Assembly: GCA_949361645.1 (NCBI GenBank)
Contig: OX442421.1
Location: 641,001-705,000, forward strand
From: Spongilla lacustris
Taxonomy: Eukaryota; Porifera; Demospongiae; Spongillida; Spongillidae
Direction: 5' to 3'
Length of the DNA: 64,000 nucleotides
Under the pieces are notes generated by a model, which saw only the letters and a list, made by a program, of their open reading frames with translations, did no database searches and had not been told where the DNA came from. Below, in pieces: positions 12,086-24,651 of this stretch (position 1 is its first letter; each line of letters begins with the position of its first letter). Position numbers and translations under genes: made by a program.

Positions 12086-12318
12086 CTAAAACGCTTTTGT
12101 TCTATCTTCTGTTAAAAGCACCGCAGCAGCTATTGCATCTTCGTTCTTCTCTCCCACATACAGCAGAACATCGTCATGGCTTAGCGAGAAGTCTGTCGAA
12201 CGCTTTCGTATCAGCCACTTCTCTGACTCTGTGTAGCGGCGCATAATGCATGCAGGGTACATCCTGTCCTTTCGATACGACTCTACCCACTTCAGCGTTT
12301 CTTCTCTATTCCTGCATG
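12086..12318 (-). CDS. fragment resembling the N-terminal region of a transposon integrase
   Basis: After an acceptor (ctccatgcag) the frame reads NREETLKWVESYRKDRMYPA and ends near LLTEDRTKAF with a stop. The spacing of W-x(n)-SEKWLIRKRS-x-DFSLS-x-VLLYVG resembles the region just before the H2C2 finger in gypsy-type and Ginger-like integrases (RRKADNF-x-L-x-GVLYY). It lies downstream of the integrase C-terminal fragment on the same strand, so the two are not one intact element. Unrelated hypothetical protein is the alternative. Confidence 0.35.
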
Positions 12319-12543
12319 GAGTACAATGTAATTTCTTACTATATTGACACATGCATGCACTGGAAAAGAAAACAACAGTACATGCTGCTGTAGTGACCCC
12401 TGACTCAGCAAGTAGTTACCAGGTAAGAAGAACAATGATAGTACAAAAGGTACAGCATTTATACACACATATGCACATGCGCACAACATATAGGTCAGAG
12501 TCCATCAGACAGTCAGATGTTTTCAGGCGCCAAGCCTTGTACA

Positions 12544-13293
12544 CTACATTGCATCCTCTTCAATTAGATGTGTCCACACATCTGGAAGAGTAATCGGGTT
12601 CCCATAACGTTCAGGTAGTTTTTTCCCCCTTGATGATCGTCGAAGCCCGTCTGGCACTGCATTTCTGTGGTTATTGGCGTCAGGTGGTATCGGGAGGGCT
12701 GCATTTGGTGGTATGGCATGTTGGTGGGGAGCATCAATCACAGGTGGTGTAGGAAGAACTGAAATTGGTGGTTGGTTGACCTCCACTGTATCTTCTGGGA
12801 TGATGACAGGTTGGTCCATCTCAGTGAATTCAAGTTCTTCCTCTTTATTTTCCACTGCGGTGTCTCCACTGTGCTCCATATGCTCTTCCTGATTCACCAC
12901 CCTCTCTGCAATAGGTACATTGCCTAGAGGTGCTGGTTTGAGGCGATTAAAATGAACAACACGTTTACATCGTGGTCGAGCACAATCCACAATACGATAC
13001 ACACTTGGTGAAATAGCCTTCGCCACCCTATAAGGCCCCTGCCATGGTTTGTGTAATTTTCGCGACTTGCCTCTTGGTTCTGCAGGGGAGTGAAGAAGAA
13101 CAAAATCACCAACACCATGGGGGCTACCTCTCACACCACGATCATACACATCTTTTTGACTGGTCTGTTTTTGCTGAACATGCTTGATCACAGCCTGGTA
13201 CGATCTTTGAAGACGACCCTTGAGAACTTGAGGGAGGTGTCTTAAGTAGACAGACAGAACCTCCATAGTCACAAAACAGAATCTAGCAACCAC
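12544..13293 (-). mobile_element. Ty3/gypsy retrotransposon: integrase C-terminal region
   Basis: A 249-codon minus-strand frame carries the typical gypsy Pol C-terminus: YQAVIKHVQQKQTSQKDVYD, then VGDFVLLHSP, then KLHKPWQGPYRVAKAISPSV, and RVVHFNRLKPAP, followed by an acidic and proline-rich tail and RRSSRGKKLPERYG near the end. The GDFV-x(n)-W-GPY-x-V pattern is the SH3-like part of integrase. No integrase core (DDE), reverse transcriptase or LTR pair is present next to it, so it is a remnant. The frame starts without a clear native methionine. Confidence 0.85.
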
Positions 13294-13329
13294 CAGACTA
13301 AATGGTCAGTAGTGAGGATCTAGCATGTC

Positions 13330-13700
13330 TTATGTATTTAGGCCCTATGTGGTTCTAACCTGCATATACATGTATCCCTAAAATTCACATCCATTTCACT
13401 ACCCACAAAACAAGCTTCCACCCCCAAAGATATGTGCACACCCCACCCACTTCCAACATCATCACCTATTTTATGTGGTTCTAAATATAGCCTCATCCAA
13501 GCCGGCCTTACCTTTGAAATGTTTGACAGTAGTAGTATCACTAGCTGAATGTTCAATAATAAGCGCTCAATTCACAACTAAGTCTCAACACAGGAACAGA
13601 GTACCAGTAGTCACTAAACAGGAACAGCAGCGTCCAGACTGAACAGAATAACAAGACTGTATAGAGGTCACCAAACAGAACTACATGTAGCAAGCAGAAG
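13330..13700. repeat. direct repeat flanking the 22-bp array, left copy
   Basis: Shares, in order, with 14910-15215: aaaattcaca, aacatcatcacctat, cctcacctttg/ccttacctttg, gctgaatgttcaat, aggaacagagta, and tgcggttctaacctg/tgtggttctaacctg words. Insertions separate the shared words. Confidence 0.55.
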
Positions 13701-13756
13701 TATAACTTATCGTTCACACAAACAAAATGTTTTCTATTCCTCAGCTAAATGATAAT

Positions 13757-14765
13757 AAGGGTGACCATGTGTGCAAAAAAGGGTGACCATGTGTGCAGAG
13801 AAGGGTGACCATGAGTGCAGAGAAGGGTGACCATGAGTGCAGAGAAGGGTGACCATGTGTACAGAGAAGGGTGACCATGTGTGCAGAGAAGGGTGACCAT
13901 GAGTGCAGAGAAGGGTGACCATGAGTGCAGAGAAGGGTGACCATGTGTGCAGAGAAGGGTGACCATGTGTGCAGAGAAGGGTGACCATGTGTGCAGAGAA
14001 GGGTGACCATGAGTGCAGAGTAGGGTGACCATGTGTGCAGAGAAGGGTGACCATGAGTGCAGAGAAGGGTGACCATGTGTGCAGAGAAGGGTGACCATGA
14101 GTGCAGAGAAGGGTGACCATGAGTGCAGAGAAGGGTGACCATGAGTGCAGAGAAGGGTGACCATGAGTGCAGAGAAGGGTGACCATGAGTGCAGAGAAGG
14201 GTGACCATGAGTGCAGAGAAGGGTGACCATGTGTGCAGAGAAGGGTGACCATGAGTGCAGAGAAGGGTGACCATGTGTGCAGAGAAGGGTGACCATGTGT
14301 GCAGAGAAGGGTGACCATGAGTGCAGAGAAGGGTGACCATGAGTGCAGAGAAGGGTGACCATGTGTGCAGAGAAGGGTGACCATGAGTAGTGCAGAGAAG
14401 GGTGACCATGAGTGCAGAGAAGGGTGACCATGAGTGCAGAGAAGGGTGACCATGAGTGCAGAGAAGGGTGACCATGTGTGCAGAGAAGGGTGACCATGAG
14501 TGCAGAGAAGGGTGACCATGTGTGCAGAGAAGGGTGCAGAGAAGAAGGGTGACCATGTGTGCAGAGAAGGGTGACCATGAGTGCAGAGAAGGGTGACCAT
14601 GAGTGCAGAGAAGGGTGACCATGTGTGCAGAGAAGGGTGACCATGAGTGCAGAGAAGGGTGACCATGTGTGCAGAGAAGGGTGACCATGAGTGCAGAGAA
14701 AGGTGACCATGAGTACTGAGATGACCATGAGTGCAGAGAAGGGTGACCATGTGTGCAGAGAAGGG
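13757..14765. repeat. 22-bp minisatellite, about 46 units
   Basis: The unit is GGGTGACCATGAGTGCAGAGAA, with GAG/GTG as the main alternating variant at the TGAGTG position. A few units carry indels (near 14388, 14535, 14718). Because 22 is not a multiple of three, all three minus-strand frames are open for about 1 kb and encode permutations of the same LCTHGHPSLHSWSPFSA repeat. Confidence 0.97.
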
Positions 14766-14909
14766 TCCATCTGCACAATGCATCTGTGCTCAACTGCAAT
14801 CCGGATTGGGGGGGGGGGGGGGGGTGTTCACACTAGGTAATCAGTATTCATTGACCAAACCGAATCGATGCAGTAGGGTGTGCCGATTGAGATACATGTT
14901 TGCATGCAG

Positions 14910-15215
14910 CGGACACCCCTAAAATTCACAAGCTTCTCCTCCCCAGACATACATCCCTAACAATAAACATCATCACCTATGCACCAATAGCAATACAGCC
15001 AGCCTCACCTTTGGAAACTGATAGTATCACAAGCTGAATGTTCAATGCACTCAATCCACAAATAAGTCTCCAACAGGAACAGAGTAACAAGACAAATAGA
15101 GTCACCAAACAGGAACACAGGATATAGCAACCTCCAGACTAAACAAAAGAACCAATAGTGAAATAGAGGAACTAGCTATAGTGTGTCATTTGTGTTTAAG
15201 AACCCTTGCGGTTCT
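14910..15215. repeat. direct repeat flanking the 22-bp array, right copy
   Basis: Companion of 13330-13700. A G-run (about 14806-14824) separates it from the array. Confidence 0.5.
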
Positions 15216-17690
15216 AACCTGTTTGGCCGGACTATGTCAAATGTGTGGCCCAGTAATATTATTCACATGTCAAATCCCCACTAATCCCAACTTTGCCCCA
15301 GGGGGTCTCACGTAACAATAATGCATTACGTCTCGATATAGGTGCGAAGGACTAATCTCAGCACACATTACACCTCAAATGAAAGAGCAGTTTAGCTGAG
15401 GTATGGACATTACTTACAATTCAATTTACGGTACTGTTATTCTAATTGCATATGAATACTATTATAAACAATATCTTACACACATTTCTGGCACGGTATG
15501 TCATCAGCCTGTTCCAAAAACGTGTACACCTCTAACATGCTCCACATAGTACATGGCTGTTTCATTGCATCGAAAAGAGTTGTTTACAGTTACACGTCAT
15601 TCAATTGCAACCAAGATGAGAGATTTTGGCCGATGGAATGCACTACCTTTCTATAAAAGTGAACGCCTTGGTAGCTCTGGAACAGATTTAACAATGGGTT
15701 CAACCTATGCAATACGCGATTATATTGGGTTTGCGTCATATAAAGCTTTCCAACCGGAATGGTTATTCTATAAACGAAGTAACCTGCTTTGAATAGGACC
15801 TAGACACTGGCTGTTTGCAATAGTATCCAAGTGATCCATCAGCATTTAAGGTGTAATTTCTGAGGATGCTTGGGAAGTTTTTTAAAAATTAATTATTTTA
15901 GAATTGCCCCATTTTCTACAAGACTCAATACTTAAATGTGCAGAGGTTGTATACAACATTACTTACATGCATGTGTGCATCATTGTACCTTGCAAGTTTC
16001 ATTGAGAGACTCCCACTATGAAACTTCTATAAGGTTTGCCTGAATAAAATCTGAGAAATGGCTCTTTTGCAATTACTACAAAATGACGCAGGGTGAGTTA
16101 GATGATCATCTTTACTTATATCTACTCCAAAGGTTAGGAAGAGAATCTTACATAGCTGTATGTCACAGTTCTGTACTTCAGCTTTGCACCATGCAGTCTC
16201 CTACCATACACCGTGCAGTATTTTTTCTAGTGCAGTATGATGAAACTCCATTATGTTACTCGAGTATTCATAGAATTCAATTCAATCACAGCAGAATTAA
16301 TTCAATCTGCAAGTACAAAGTCCGGCGGATCCGGGGGGGGGGGGGGGGGGCACATGCCCCCCCTCCTCCAAAAAAATTTTTTTCATGCCATTTAGCTGTG
16401 CATGCTGAAGCTCTGTCTACATGCATGCTTATTGATTCCTACAGCGCGTGCGTATTTATGATACGCGCCAATATAGATCATCAATTATTCATTACCCGTC
16501 CGATAGTTTAATAATTATATGCAATGGCAGCACAATTTGAAGGGACTAAGTGTGACGGATTGGAGTGTCAAAGCAGTAAAAAATCATACAGGCGCTTTCT
16601 CTCCTAAACGTAGAATATTCACCTGGTCTAGCAAGTGTTGTAAAAGGGGGCCATCGCTTGTTTTGAAGGGATAGACCTAGAAATAAGAAAATGAAATAAC
16701 CACTCAGGTGTTAAAATATTTAAATAGCTGCCAAAGCAAGTGTTTATTCATACACAGACGTTACGGATTAATAATGTCCAATACACTTGGATTGATAACA
16801 CATAATTAATATATAATGCCGTTTCTATGACAATGGTTACACGCGGTGAAATAATTGACTTGAATGTTAGAATTGAAAACCGCACGATAAAAGAATAGTT
16901 TTTCGCATGTTTCTGCAATTCTTCTACCTTTGGAATACCCATATTTCATCACTATACTAGGCACATAGATCATTATTTGCAGACAAACGTTAGAACTGCG
17001 AAAAATGAACCACAAAATTCATCGTTTTCGTTGTGCAACTTACGCAAACGATGCACTGTTCCAAATCCTTACTTGTACATGGGAAGAGTGCTAGTATGTG
17101 GTAAGCTTTCAGTCTCACTTACAAGCCTTGTTCAATCACCCTGGGTGCTTACACTTTCATGTAAGCCACGACATATATCCATGAAATCAGGCCAAGGTGC
17201 ATGCATGACTTAGCTTGAAATAAAAAAACAGGAGATCATGCAAGCATAGCCTTAACGTTTTTCCATTCAAGGACATAGTTATAGGCATGCATTAAATCCA
17301 GTGGCGGATACAGGGGGGAGCAAACCCCTAACTAATAAGGATACGCCTCCTGTCCATTGTAATGAATTTAATTACATGTCATCAGCGCCGCACTGTCTTA
17401 GCTCTTGCAGGCGCTAGACCTGTTGTACATGCTAAGTATCACCCCTGACACGTGGCACTTTTTCTATTGTGCTTTTGAGCGTTCAGTTAGTACATTCGTT
17501 CAACGTTCAGTTAGTACATTCGTTCAGCGTTCAGTTCGTACATTGCGAATTTCAATTTCAATTGCCGTCAGGAAAGTAGTAGATCTGCGGAGTTCGCCGT
17601 CATCCGGATCCCCAGCTGACCATTGCTGAAGTGTTTGCGGCGAGCAAAATGTGACCCCGTTGAAGTTAGCTGCACATTCCTCAGCCGCAC
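15216..17690. other. no recognisable gene; single transposon ends
   Basis: Open frames at 15553-15792 and 16083-16511 show no family resemblance. A G-run (about 16333-16350) lies in an insertion-like segment. CAGTGGCGGATACAGGGGGG at 17297 is one end of the hAT-type family found elsewhere. GTTCAGTTAGTACATTCGTT is repeated three times at 17478-17545. Confidence 0.45.
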
Positions 17691-17698
17691 ATTCCAAA

Positions 17699-20600
17699 AT
17701 GAATAAAATTAACATTCCACAAGCGGCGGCCGTAATATGCGCGCCCTTGTGGATATATCCGGATACTCGATACACAACACGAGCGGTTATGAACGCTGGA
17801 CCAAGTGAGGACGTAAGTGTACACATGTACATGCACATGCTGATAGCTATACCTAAAAATGAATGCTACTCCATCCCACGGTACGGTGTTTTGTGCTGGC
17901 ATATCTTAGCACGACTTTAGGACCGTGGCTACGTCCCATGCTAGCCTACCAGGGTGACAGCACAAAAACACCAAGGTACCAGTATACCTGCATGACAGAA
18001 ACATCACCCATGACCCACTTGACATATGTGAGCACAAGGTATGGGTTTGGCCCCTCCCACTTTAGGACCGTCCCTTGATAGCCTACCAGGGTGACAGCAC
18101 AAAAACACCAAGGTACCAGTACACTTGCATGACAGAAACATCACCCATGACCCACTTGACATATGTGAGCACAAGGTATGGGCTTGGCCCCTCCCACTTT
18201 AGGACCGTCGCTTGATAGCCTACCAGGGTGACAGCACAAAAACACCAAGGTACCAGTACACCTGCATGACAGAAACATCACACATGACCCACTTGACATA
18301 TGTGAGTACAAGGTATGGGTTTGGCCCCTCCCACTTTAGGACCGTGGCTACGTCCCTTGCTAGCCTACCAGGGTGACAGCACAAAAACACCAAGGTACCA
18401 GTATACCTGCATGACAGAAACATCACCCATGACCCACTTGACATATGTGAGCACAAGGTATGGGTTTGGCCCCTCCCACTTTAGGACCGTCCCTTGCTAG
18501 CCTACCAGGGTGACAGCACAAAAACACCAAGGTACCAGTATACCTGCATGACAGAAACATCACCCATGACCCACTTGACAAATGTGAGCACAAGGTATGG
18601 GTTTGGCCCCTCCCACTTTAGGACCGTGGCTACGTCCCTTGCTAGCCTACCAGGGTGACAGCACAAAAACACCAAGGTACCAGTATACCTGCATGACAGA
18701 AACATCACCCATGACCCACTTGACATATGTGAGCACAAGGTATGGGTTTGGCCCCTCCCACTTTAGGACCGTGGCTACGTCCCTTGCTAGCCTGACAGCA
18801 CAAAAACACCAAGGTACCAGTACACCTGCATGACAGAAACATCACCCATGACCCACTTGACATATGTGAGCACAAGGTATGGGCTTGGCCCCTCCCACTT
18901 TAGGACCGCCGCTTGATAGCCTACCAGGGTGACATCACAAAAATACCAAGGTACCAGTATACCTGCATGACAGAAACATCACACATGACCCACTTGACAT
19001 ATGTGAGCACAAGGTATGGGTTTGGCCCCTCCCACTTTAGGACCGTGGCTACGTCCCTTGCTAGCCTACCAGGGTGACAGCACAAAAACACCAAGGTACC
19101 AGTACACCTGCATGACAGAAACATCACCCATGACCCACTTGACATATGTGAGCACAAGGTATGGGTTTGGCCCCTCCCACTTTAGGACCGTGGCTACGTC
19201 CCTTGCTAGCCTACCAGGGTGACAGCACAAAAACACCAAGGTACCAGTACACCTGCATGACAGAAACATCACCCATGACCCACTTGACATATGTGAGCAC
19301 AAGGTATGGGTTTGGCCCCTCCCACTTTAGGACCGTGGCTACGTCCCTTGCTAGCCTACCAGGGTGACAGCACAAAAACACCAAGGTACCAGTACACCTG
19401 CATGACAGAAACATCACCCATGACCCACTTGACATATGTGAGCACAAGGTATGGGTTTGGCCCCTCCCACTTTTGGACCGTGGCTACGTCCCTTGCTAGC
19501 CTACCAGGGTGACAGCACAAAAACACCAAGGTACCAGTACACCTGCATGACAGAAACATCACCCATGACCCACTTGACATATGTGAGCACAAGGTATGGG
19601 CTTGGCCCCTCCCACTTTAGGACCGTGGCTACGTCCCTCGATAGCCTATCAGGGTGACAGCACAAAAACACCAAGGTACCAGTATACCTGCATGACACAA
19701 ACATCACCCATGACCCACTTGACATATGTGAGCACAAGGTATGGGCTTGGCCCCTCCCACTTTAGGACCGTCCCTTGATAGCCTACCAGGGTGACAGCAC
19801 AAAAACACCAAGGTACCAGTACACCTGCATGACAGAAACATCACACATGACCCACTTGACATATGTGAGCACAAGGTATGGGTTTGGCCCCTCCCACTTT
19901 AGGACCGCGGCTACGTCCCTTGCTAGCCTACCAGGGTGACAGCACAAAAACACAAGGTACCAGTATACCTGCATGACAGAAACATCACCCATGACCCACT
20001 TGACAAATGTGAGCACAAGGTATGGGTTTGGCCCCTCCCACTTTAGGACCGTCCCTTGCTAGCCTACCAGGGTGACAGCACAAAAACACCAAGGTACCAG
20101 TACACCTGCATGACAGAAACATCACCCATGACCCACTTGACATATGTAAGCACAAGGTATGGGTTTGGCCCCTCCCACTTTAGGACCGTGGCTACGTCCC
20201 TCGATAGCCTATCAGGGTGACAGCACAAAAACACCAAGGTACCAGTATACCTGCATGACAGAAACATCACCCATGACCCACTTGACATATGTGAGCACAA
20301 GGTATGGGCTTGGCCCCTCCCACTTTAGGACCGTCCCTTGATAGCCTACCAGGGTGACAGCACAAATACACCAAGGTACCAGTACACCTGCATGACAGAA
20401 ACATCACCCATGACCCACTTGACATATGTGAGCACAAGGTATGGGCTTGGCCCCTCCCACTTTAGGACCGTGGCTACGTCCCTTGCTAGCCTACCAGGGT
20501 GACAGCACAAAAACACCAAGGTACCAGTATACCTGCATGACAGAAACATCACCCATGACCCACTTGACATATGTGAGCACAAGGTATGGGTTTGGCCCCT

Positions 20601-22342
20601 CCCACTTTAGGACCGTCCCTTGATAGCCTACCAGGGTGACAGCACAAAAACACCAAGGTACCAGTATACCTGCATGACAGAAACATCACCCATGACCCAC
20701 TTGACATATGTGAGCACAAGGTATGGGATTGGCCCCTCCCACTTTAGGACTGCCGCTTGATAGCCTACCAGGGTGACATCACAAAAATACCAAGGTACCA
20801 GTATACCTGCATGACAGAAACATCACACATGACCCACTTGACATATGTGAGCACAAGGTATGGGTTTGGCCCCTCCCACTTTAGGACCGTGGCTATGTCC
20901 CTTGCTAGCCTACCAGGGTGACAGCACAAAAACACCAAGGTACCAGTACACCTGCATGACAGAAACATCACCCATGACCCACTTGACATATGTGAGCACA
21001 AGGTATGGGTTTGGCCCCTCCCACTTTAGGACCGTGGCTACGTCCTTTGCTAGCCTACCAGGGTGACAGCACAAAAACACCAAGGTACCAGTACACCTGC
21101 ATGACAGAAACATCACCCATGACCCACTTGACATATGTGAGCACAAGGTATGGGCTTGGCCCCTCCCACTTTAGGACCGTGGCTACGTCCCTCGATAGCC
21201 TATCAGGGTGACAGCACAAAAACACCAAGGTACCAGTATACCTGCATGACAGAAACATCACCCATGACCCACTTGACATATGTGAGCACAAGGTATGGGC
21301 TTGGCCCCTCCCACTTTAGGACCGTCCCTTGCTAGCCTACCAGGGTGACAGCACAAAAACACCAAGGTACCAGTACACCTGCATGACAGAAACATCACAC
21401 ATGACCCACTTGACATATGTGAGCACAAGGTATGGGTTTGGCCCCTCCCACTTTAGGACCGCGGCTACGTCCCTTGCTAGCCTACCAGGGTGACAGCACA
21501 AAAACACCAAGGTACCAGTATACCTGCATGACAGAAACATCACCCATGACCCACTTGACAAATGTGAGCACAAGGTGACAGCACAAAAACACCAAGGTAC
21601 CAGTACACTTGCATGACAGAAACATCCCCCATGACCCACTTGACATATGTGAGCACAAGGTATGGGCGTGGCCCCTCCCACTTTAGGACCGTCGCTTGAT
21701 AGCCTACCAGGGTGACAGCACAAAAACACCAAGGTACCAGTACACCTGCATGACAGAAACATCACACATGGCCCACTTGACATATGTGAGCACAAGGTAT
21801 GGGCTTGGCCCCTCCCACCTTAGGACCGTGGCTACGTCCTTTGCTAGCCTACCAGGGTGACAGCACAAAAACACCAAGGTACCAGTACACCTGCATGACA
21901 GAAACATCACACATGGCCCACTTGACATATGTGAGCACAAGGTATGGGCTTGGCCCCTCCCACTTTAGGACCGTGGCTACGTCCCTTGCTAGCTTACCAG
22001 GGTGGCAGCACAAAAACACCAAGGTACATGTACACCTGCCTGACAGAAGCATCACACATGACTAACTACGTATGGAAGAGCTGTGTCTGTATATGTAATT
22101 CTATTTGTCTGTACTTGGTGAAGAGGAGCTAGTGTCATACGTGTACTTGTACTTATTTTTTAAAAGTCTTGTCTGTATGTATGTGTGTATGTGTACTTAT
22201 TGAAGATATGTGTGTATTCATGTATGCATTCACCCATGTGTTCTGTCTCACACGCATGCAGTTCGGCTCCTGGATGGTTCGTCAGGGAGCCTTTCTCTGT
22301 TGTCCTCAGCAGCAAGCTCTACTTGTGAACAAGAAGCATTAA
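17699..22342 (+). CDS. candidate two-exon micro-gene, 64-aa product, satellite in the intron
   Basis: Exon 1 (17699-17812) opens with ATG and ends at a consensus donor (GAC|gtaagt). Exon 2 (22262-22342) follows an acceptor (cacgcatgcag), is in phase 0 and ends in TAA. The product begins MNKINIPQAAAVICAPLWIY and ends FLCCPQQQALLVNKKH. I recognise no family. The 4.4-kb intron is occupied almost entirely by the 137/145-bp satellite, so the pairing depends on splicing across the array. Either exon alone could be chance; the matching phase, strong donor and clean stop argue for a gene. Extra exons hidden in the array are not seen. Confidence 0.4.
17925..22060. repeat. 137/145-bp satellite array with higher-order structure, about 29 monomers
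   Basis: Monomers share GCCTACCAGGGTGACAGCAC, ACCAAGGTACCAGTA, ACATCACCCATGACCCACTT and GGCCCCTCCCACTTTAGGAC. Two length classes exist: 145 bp with GTGGCTACGTCCCTTGCTAG and 137 bp with an 8-bp deletion (GTCCCTTGCTAG or GTCGCTTGATAG). Rare variants recur as blocks (gacatcacaaaaatacc at 18920 and 20765; cctatcaggg at 19640, 20207 and 21200; acaaatgtg at 18583, 20009 and 21563), so the array grew by duplicating multi-monomer blocks. One monomer near 21575 has an internal deletion. Open frames inside are repeat translations. Confidence 0.97.
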
Positions 22343-22550
22343 CCAACAGTTGCTAATGTTTTATTTTGTGTTTGTAACATGTTGCTTTGTAATGATGATG
22401 ATCATGGCTGTCATATGCACAACACGAGTACAGATGGTCAATGTAGTTTAGTCCTATTTGATTGGTCAATAATCCCTAAAAACAGATTGGTTAGGATCAT
22501 TCTGACAGCGCAGTTGTAGTAATTGATGTTGTAAATTTACATATATATAT

Positions 22551-22832
22551 GTGTACACACATACATATCAGTGTAATCAATTTTCTGAACATACTACTGC
22601 TGGAACTATTGAGGCCTGGAACTACATCCTAAAACGAATAGACCACAAAGAAAAGCTGATGAGACCAGATGTGTGCATTCAGAAGCACTACCCTGTAATA
22701 GTAGGAAGGCGGCGTCAGTACTGTGATGACTTGAAATCAAAAAACAGGAAATGCGTTAAGGTTGGCAAAACCTTTTCCAGTATTGCAGCTAGTTTGTTAG
22801 TATTACTATATGCAGCAATCTATAAAGGTTAA
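22551..22832 (+). CDS. unrecognised open frame
   Basis: The frame reads through TIEAWNYILKRIDHKEKLMR and HYPVIVGRRRQYCDDLKS without a stop. Composition is protein-like and basic, and could be a transposon remnant, but I recognise no family and no splice context. Confidence 0.25.
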   Translation: MYTHTYQCNQFSEHTTAGTIEAWNYILKRIDHKEKLMRPDVCIQKHYPVIVGRRRQYCDDLKSKNRKCVKVGKTFSSIAASLLVLLYAAIYKG

Positions 22833-24080
22833 GCCATCTCGTCCTTTGCTTGAGAAGTGGTCTAAAAGGAAGAAAGAAAATGCAGCTCCAAATCCATCAC
22901 TTGGTTACTTTCAACAGAAACCATCTACGCTATGGAGCCACCTATTTTCTGTCTCAAGGTAGAAAATAAAGTAATTTAAACCTATTTATGTAACTTGTGT
23001 ATCCAGCCAGGATACAGCAGACATAACAGACATACCTGAAATAAGCACAGACTGAAGAGAGCTATAAGAATTTTAATTTCATATATGCTGTGCCTATAAA
23101 ATATAGCGGTCTTTAGTACTTTACAATTCTTTGTATAGATCGTAATGTACTAGTATATAAACGATTAAAATTAATTGAGAACGGTTTACATTTTTATACC
23201 ATTATACAATAAATAGATGCTACATGTCTTGATGGGTCTTAGGCCTACTGGTGTGTGTGGTTCATAGACCCACAGCTGTGATAGGTGCACATGTTTGGGA
23301 TGGAGGGTGGAGATGGTATAATTGTTATTACAGTGCTGGCATGGCAAAATAACACACACAGCCTGGACACACAAAAGTGACATTTACAGTTCATTTTCTT
23401 GCTGGAGAAGGTAGTAGCAGTAGTTAATTAATTAGCTCTAATCAATAACTACTGCTACTACCTTGGACTCTGCATCATCTCAGTGGCTGATACAGCTGTA
23501 CCTGTTGTCAACCCTGCTACCTTTAATATTCCACAGCATACTGGTAGCATGTCGATTGAGTACAACATGCTGGTAAATTAAGCATACCATACTTCTAACA
23601 TAAGCAGTGATTTACCACTCCCAACCCCTACTCACCCAGGGTTTGCCCCTAATTTGACTAACCCACCCCCTGGTTTACACATGCCATGTCAAAATAAAAC
23701 TCAATGACATGCCATTTAGCAGTGCAGAGGGAAGACATTTATTTTTGCCCAACCCCTATATAAATTATATGTTCCGAATCCCACCGGCCCCCTGTTACAA
23801 ACTTGGCAGTAAATCCCTAGCTGATATGTACAACATAAGTACAACATACATAGCCAACTTGTACCTGTGGAACAGAGCAGGTTAACACAACACCACATCT
23901 GGCATATTCCCTGTACAGCTACATATTACCAGTATATGTGTAAACATTAGCTGTATACACCATTGTCAACTTCAGCATGGCTTAAATAACAGTGCTAGCA
24001 AATTTGGTGGATTAGCCAAGTTGTTTTTTGTAACTGTAGATAAACACACCATATGCATGTACACATTGTGTATATGTACA
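22833..24080. other. no recognisable gene
   Basis: AT-rich and non-repetitive apart from a short inverted pair (gtagcagtagttaatt / aactactgctac near 23410-23460). Confidence 0.4.
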
Positions 24081-24082
24081 AA

Positions 24083-24150
24083 CAAGTGGCGGATCCAGAG
24101 GGGGGGGGGTGGGGGGAGGGGTCTAAGGGGTCTAAAGACACCCCCCCCCC
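24083..24150. mobile_element. hAT-type end fragment (AGTGGCGGATCCAG)
   Basis: AGTGGCGGATCCAGAGGGGG matches the ends at 17297, 53249 and 56688. No partner end was found nearby. Confidence 0.5.
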
Positions 24151-24245
24151 TCGGCCCGACCAGTTATGAATAAATTAACGTATGAATAATTAATTACATA
24201 CAACAGGCTCCGGGATGTATTTGCAGAGTCATGAAGGAGAGCCTA

Positions 24246-24651
24246 CAAGCCCTACATAAGTGCTCAGGTGGAGGTTGGGTATGGCTCTGCATCTGAGGAG
24301 TGCCACACGCGACCAGCTGATGTCCTGGCAGCAAACTGGATGATGGGAAAGCCTGCTGCATTTGACTTTACTGTCACATCACCGCTAACCTCAAGTAATT
24401 TACCTGAAGCGAGTGTGACAGCAGGGTCTGCAGCCTTTGCAGCAGAGGAGAGAAAGCATAAGGCCAATGACTCCAAATGTGCAGAACTGGGTTGGGTATG
24501 CATCCCAATAGCTGTGGAGGCCTATGGGTGTAGGGGCACTGAAGCAAAGTGGGCAATATCGCAGCTAGCCTCTCTTGGCCACACGTCAGAACTGTCCAAA
24601 GTCTGCATCTGTCACAGCCCTATATCAGAGGTTGAGCATGACCCTTGTTAG
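24246..24651 (+). mobile_element. C-terminal fragment of a reverse-transcriptase-type retroelement
   Basis: The frame contains RPADVLAANWMMGKPAAFDF, TVTSPL, AAEERKHKANDSKCAELGW and VCIPIAVEAYGCRGTEA. This matches the C-terminal tail of a family of RT proteins abundant in sponges and cnidarians, in which a D-(x)n-AFD-x-T-x-T block looks like a PD-(D/E)xK nuclease fold. A second fragment (55144-55401) repeats ELGWLCIPLAVETYGNWGRE, and a third, from an upstream region, is at 41744-41905. No RT core is present here. The nuclease idea is from my memory of the family, not shown by the sequence alone. Confidence 0.6.

Noticed and set aside
13734..14799. Three overlapping 343-352 codon minus-strand frames (HGHPSLHSWSPFSA repeats)
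   Set aside because: They are the three frames of one 22-bp minisatellite; no codon bias, no splice context.
16083..16511. 142-codon plus-strand frame
   Set aside because: Crosses a G-run and C-run insertion, no family resemblance.
18220..21940. Many 60-152 codon frames inside the satellite (MCSHMSSGSWVMF and others)
   Set aside because: Each is one satellite monomer or two translated; lengths follow the 145-bp period.
17925..22060. CRISPR array
   Set aside because: Repeats are contiguous monomers without unique spacers, in a eukaryotic context.
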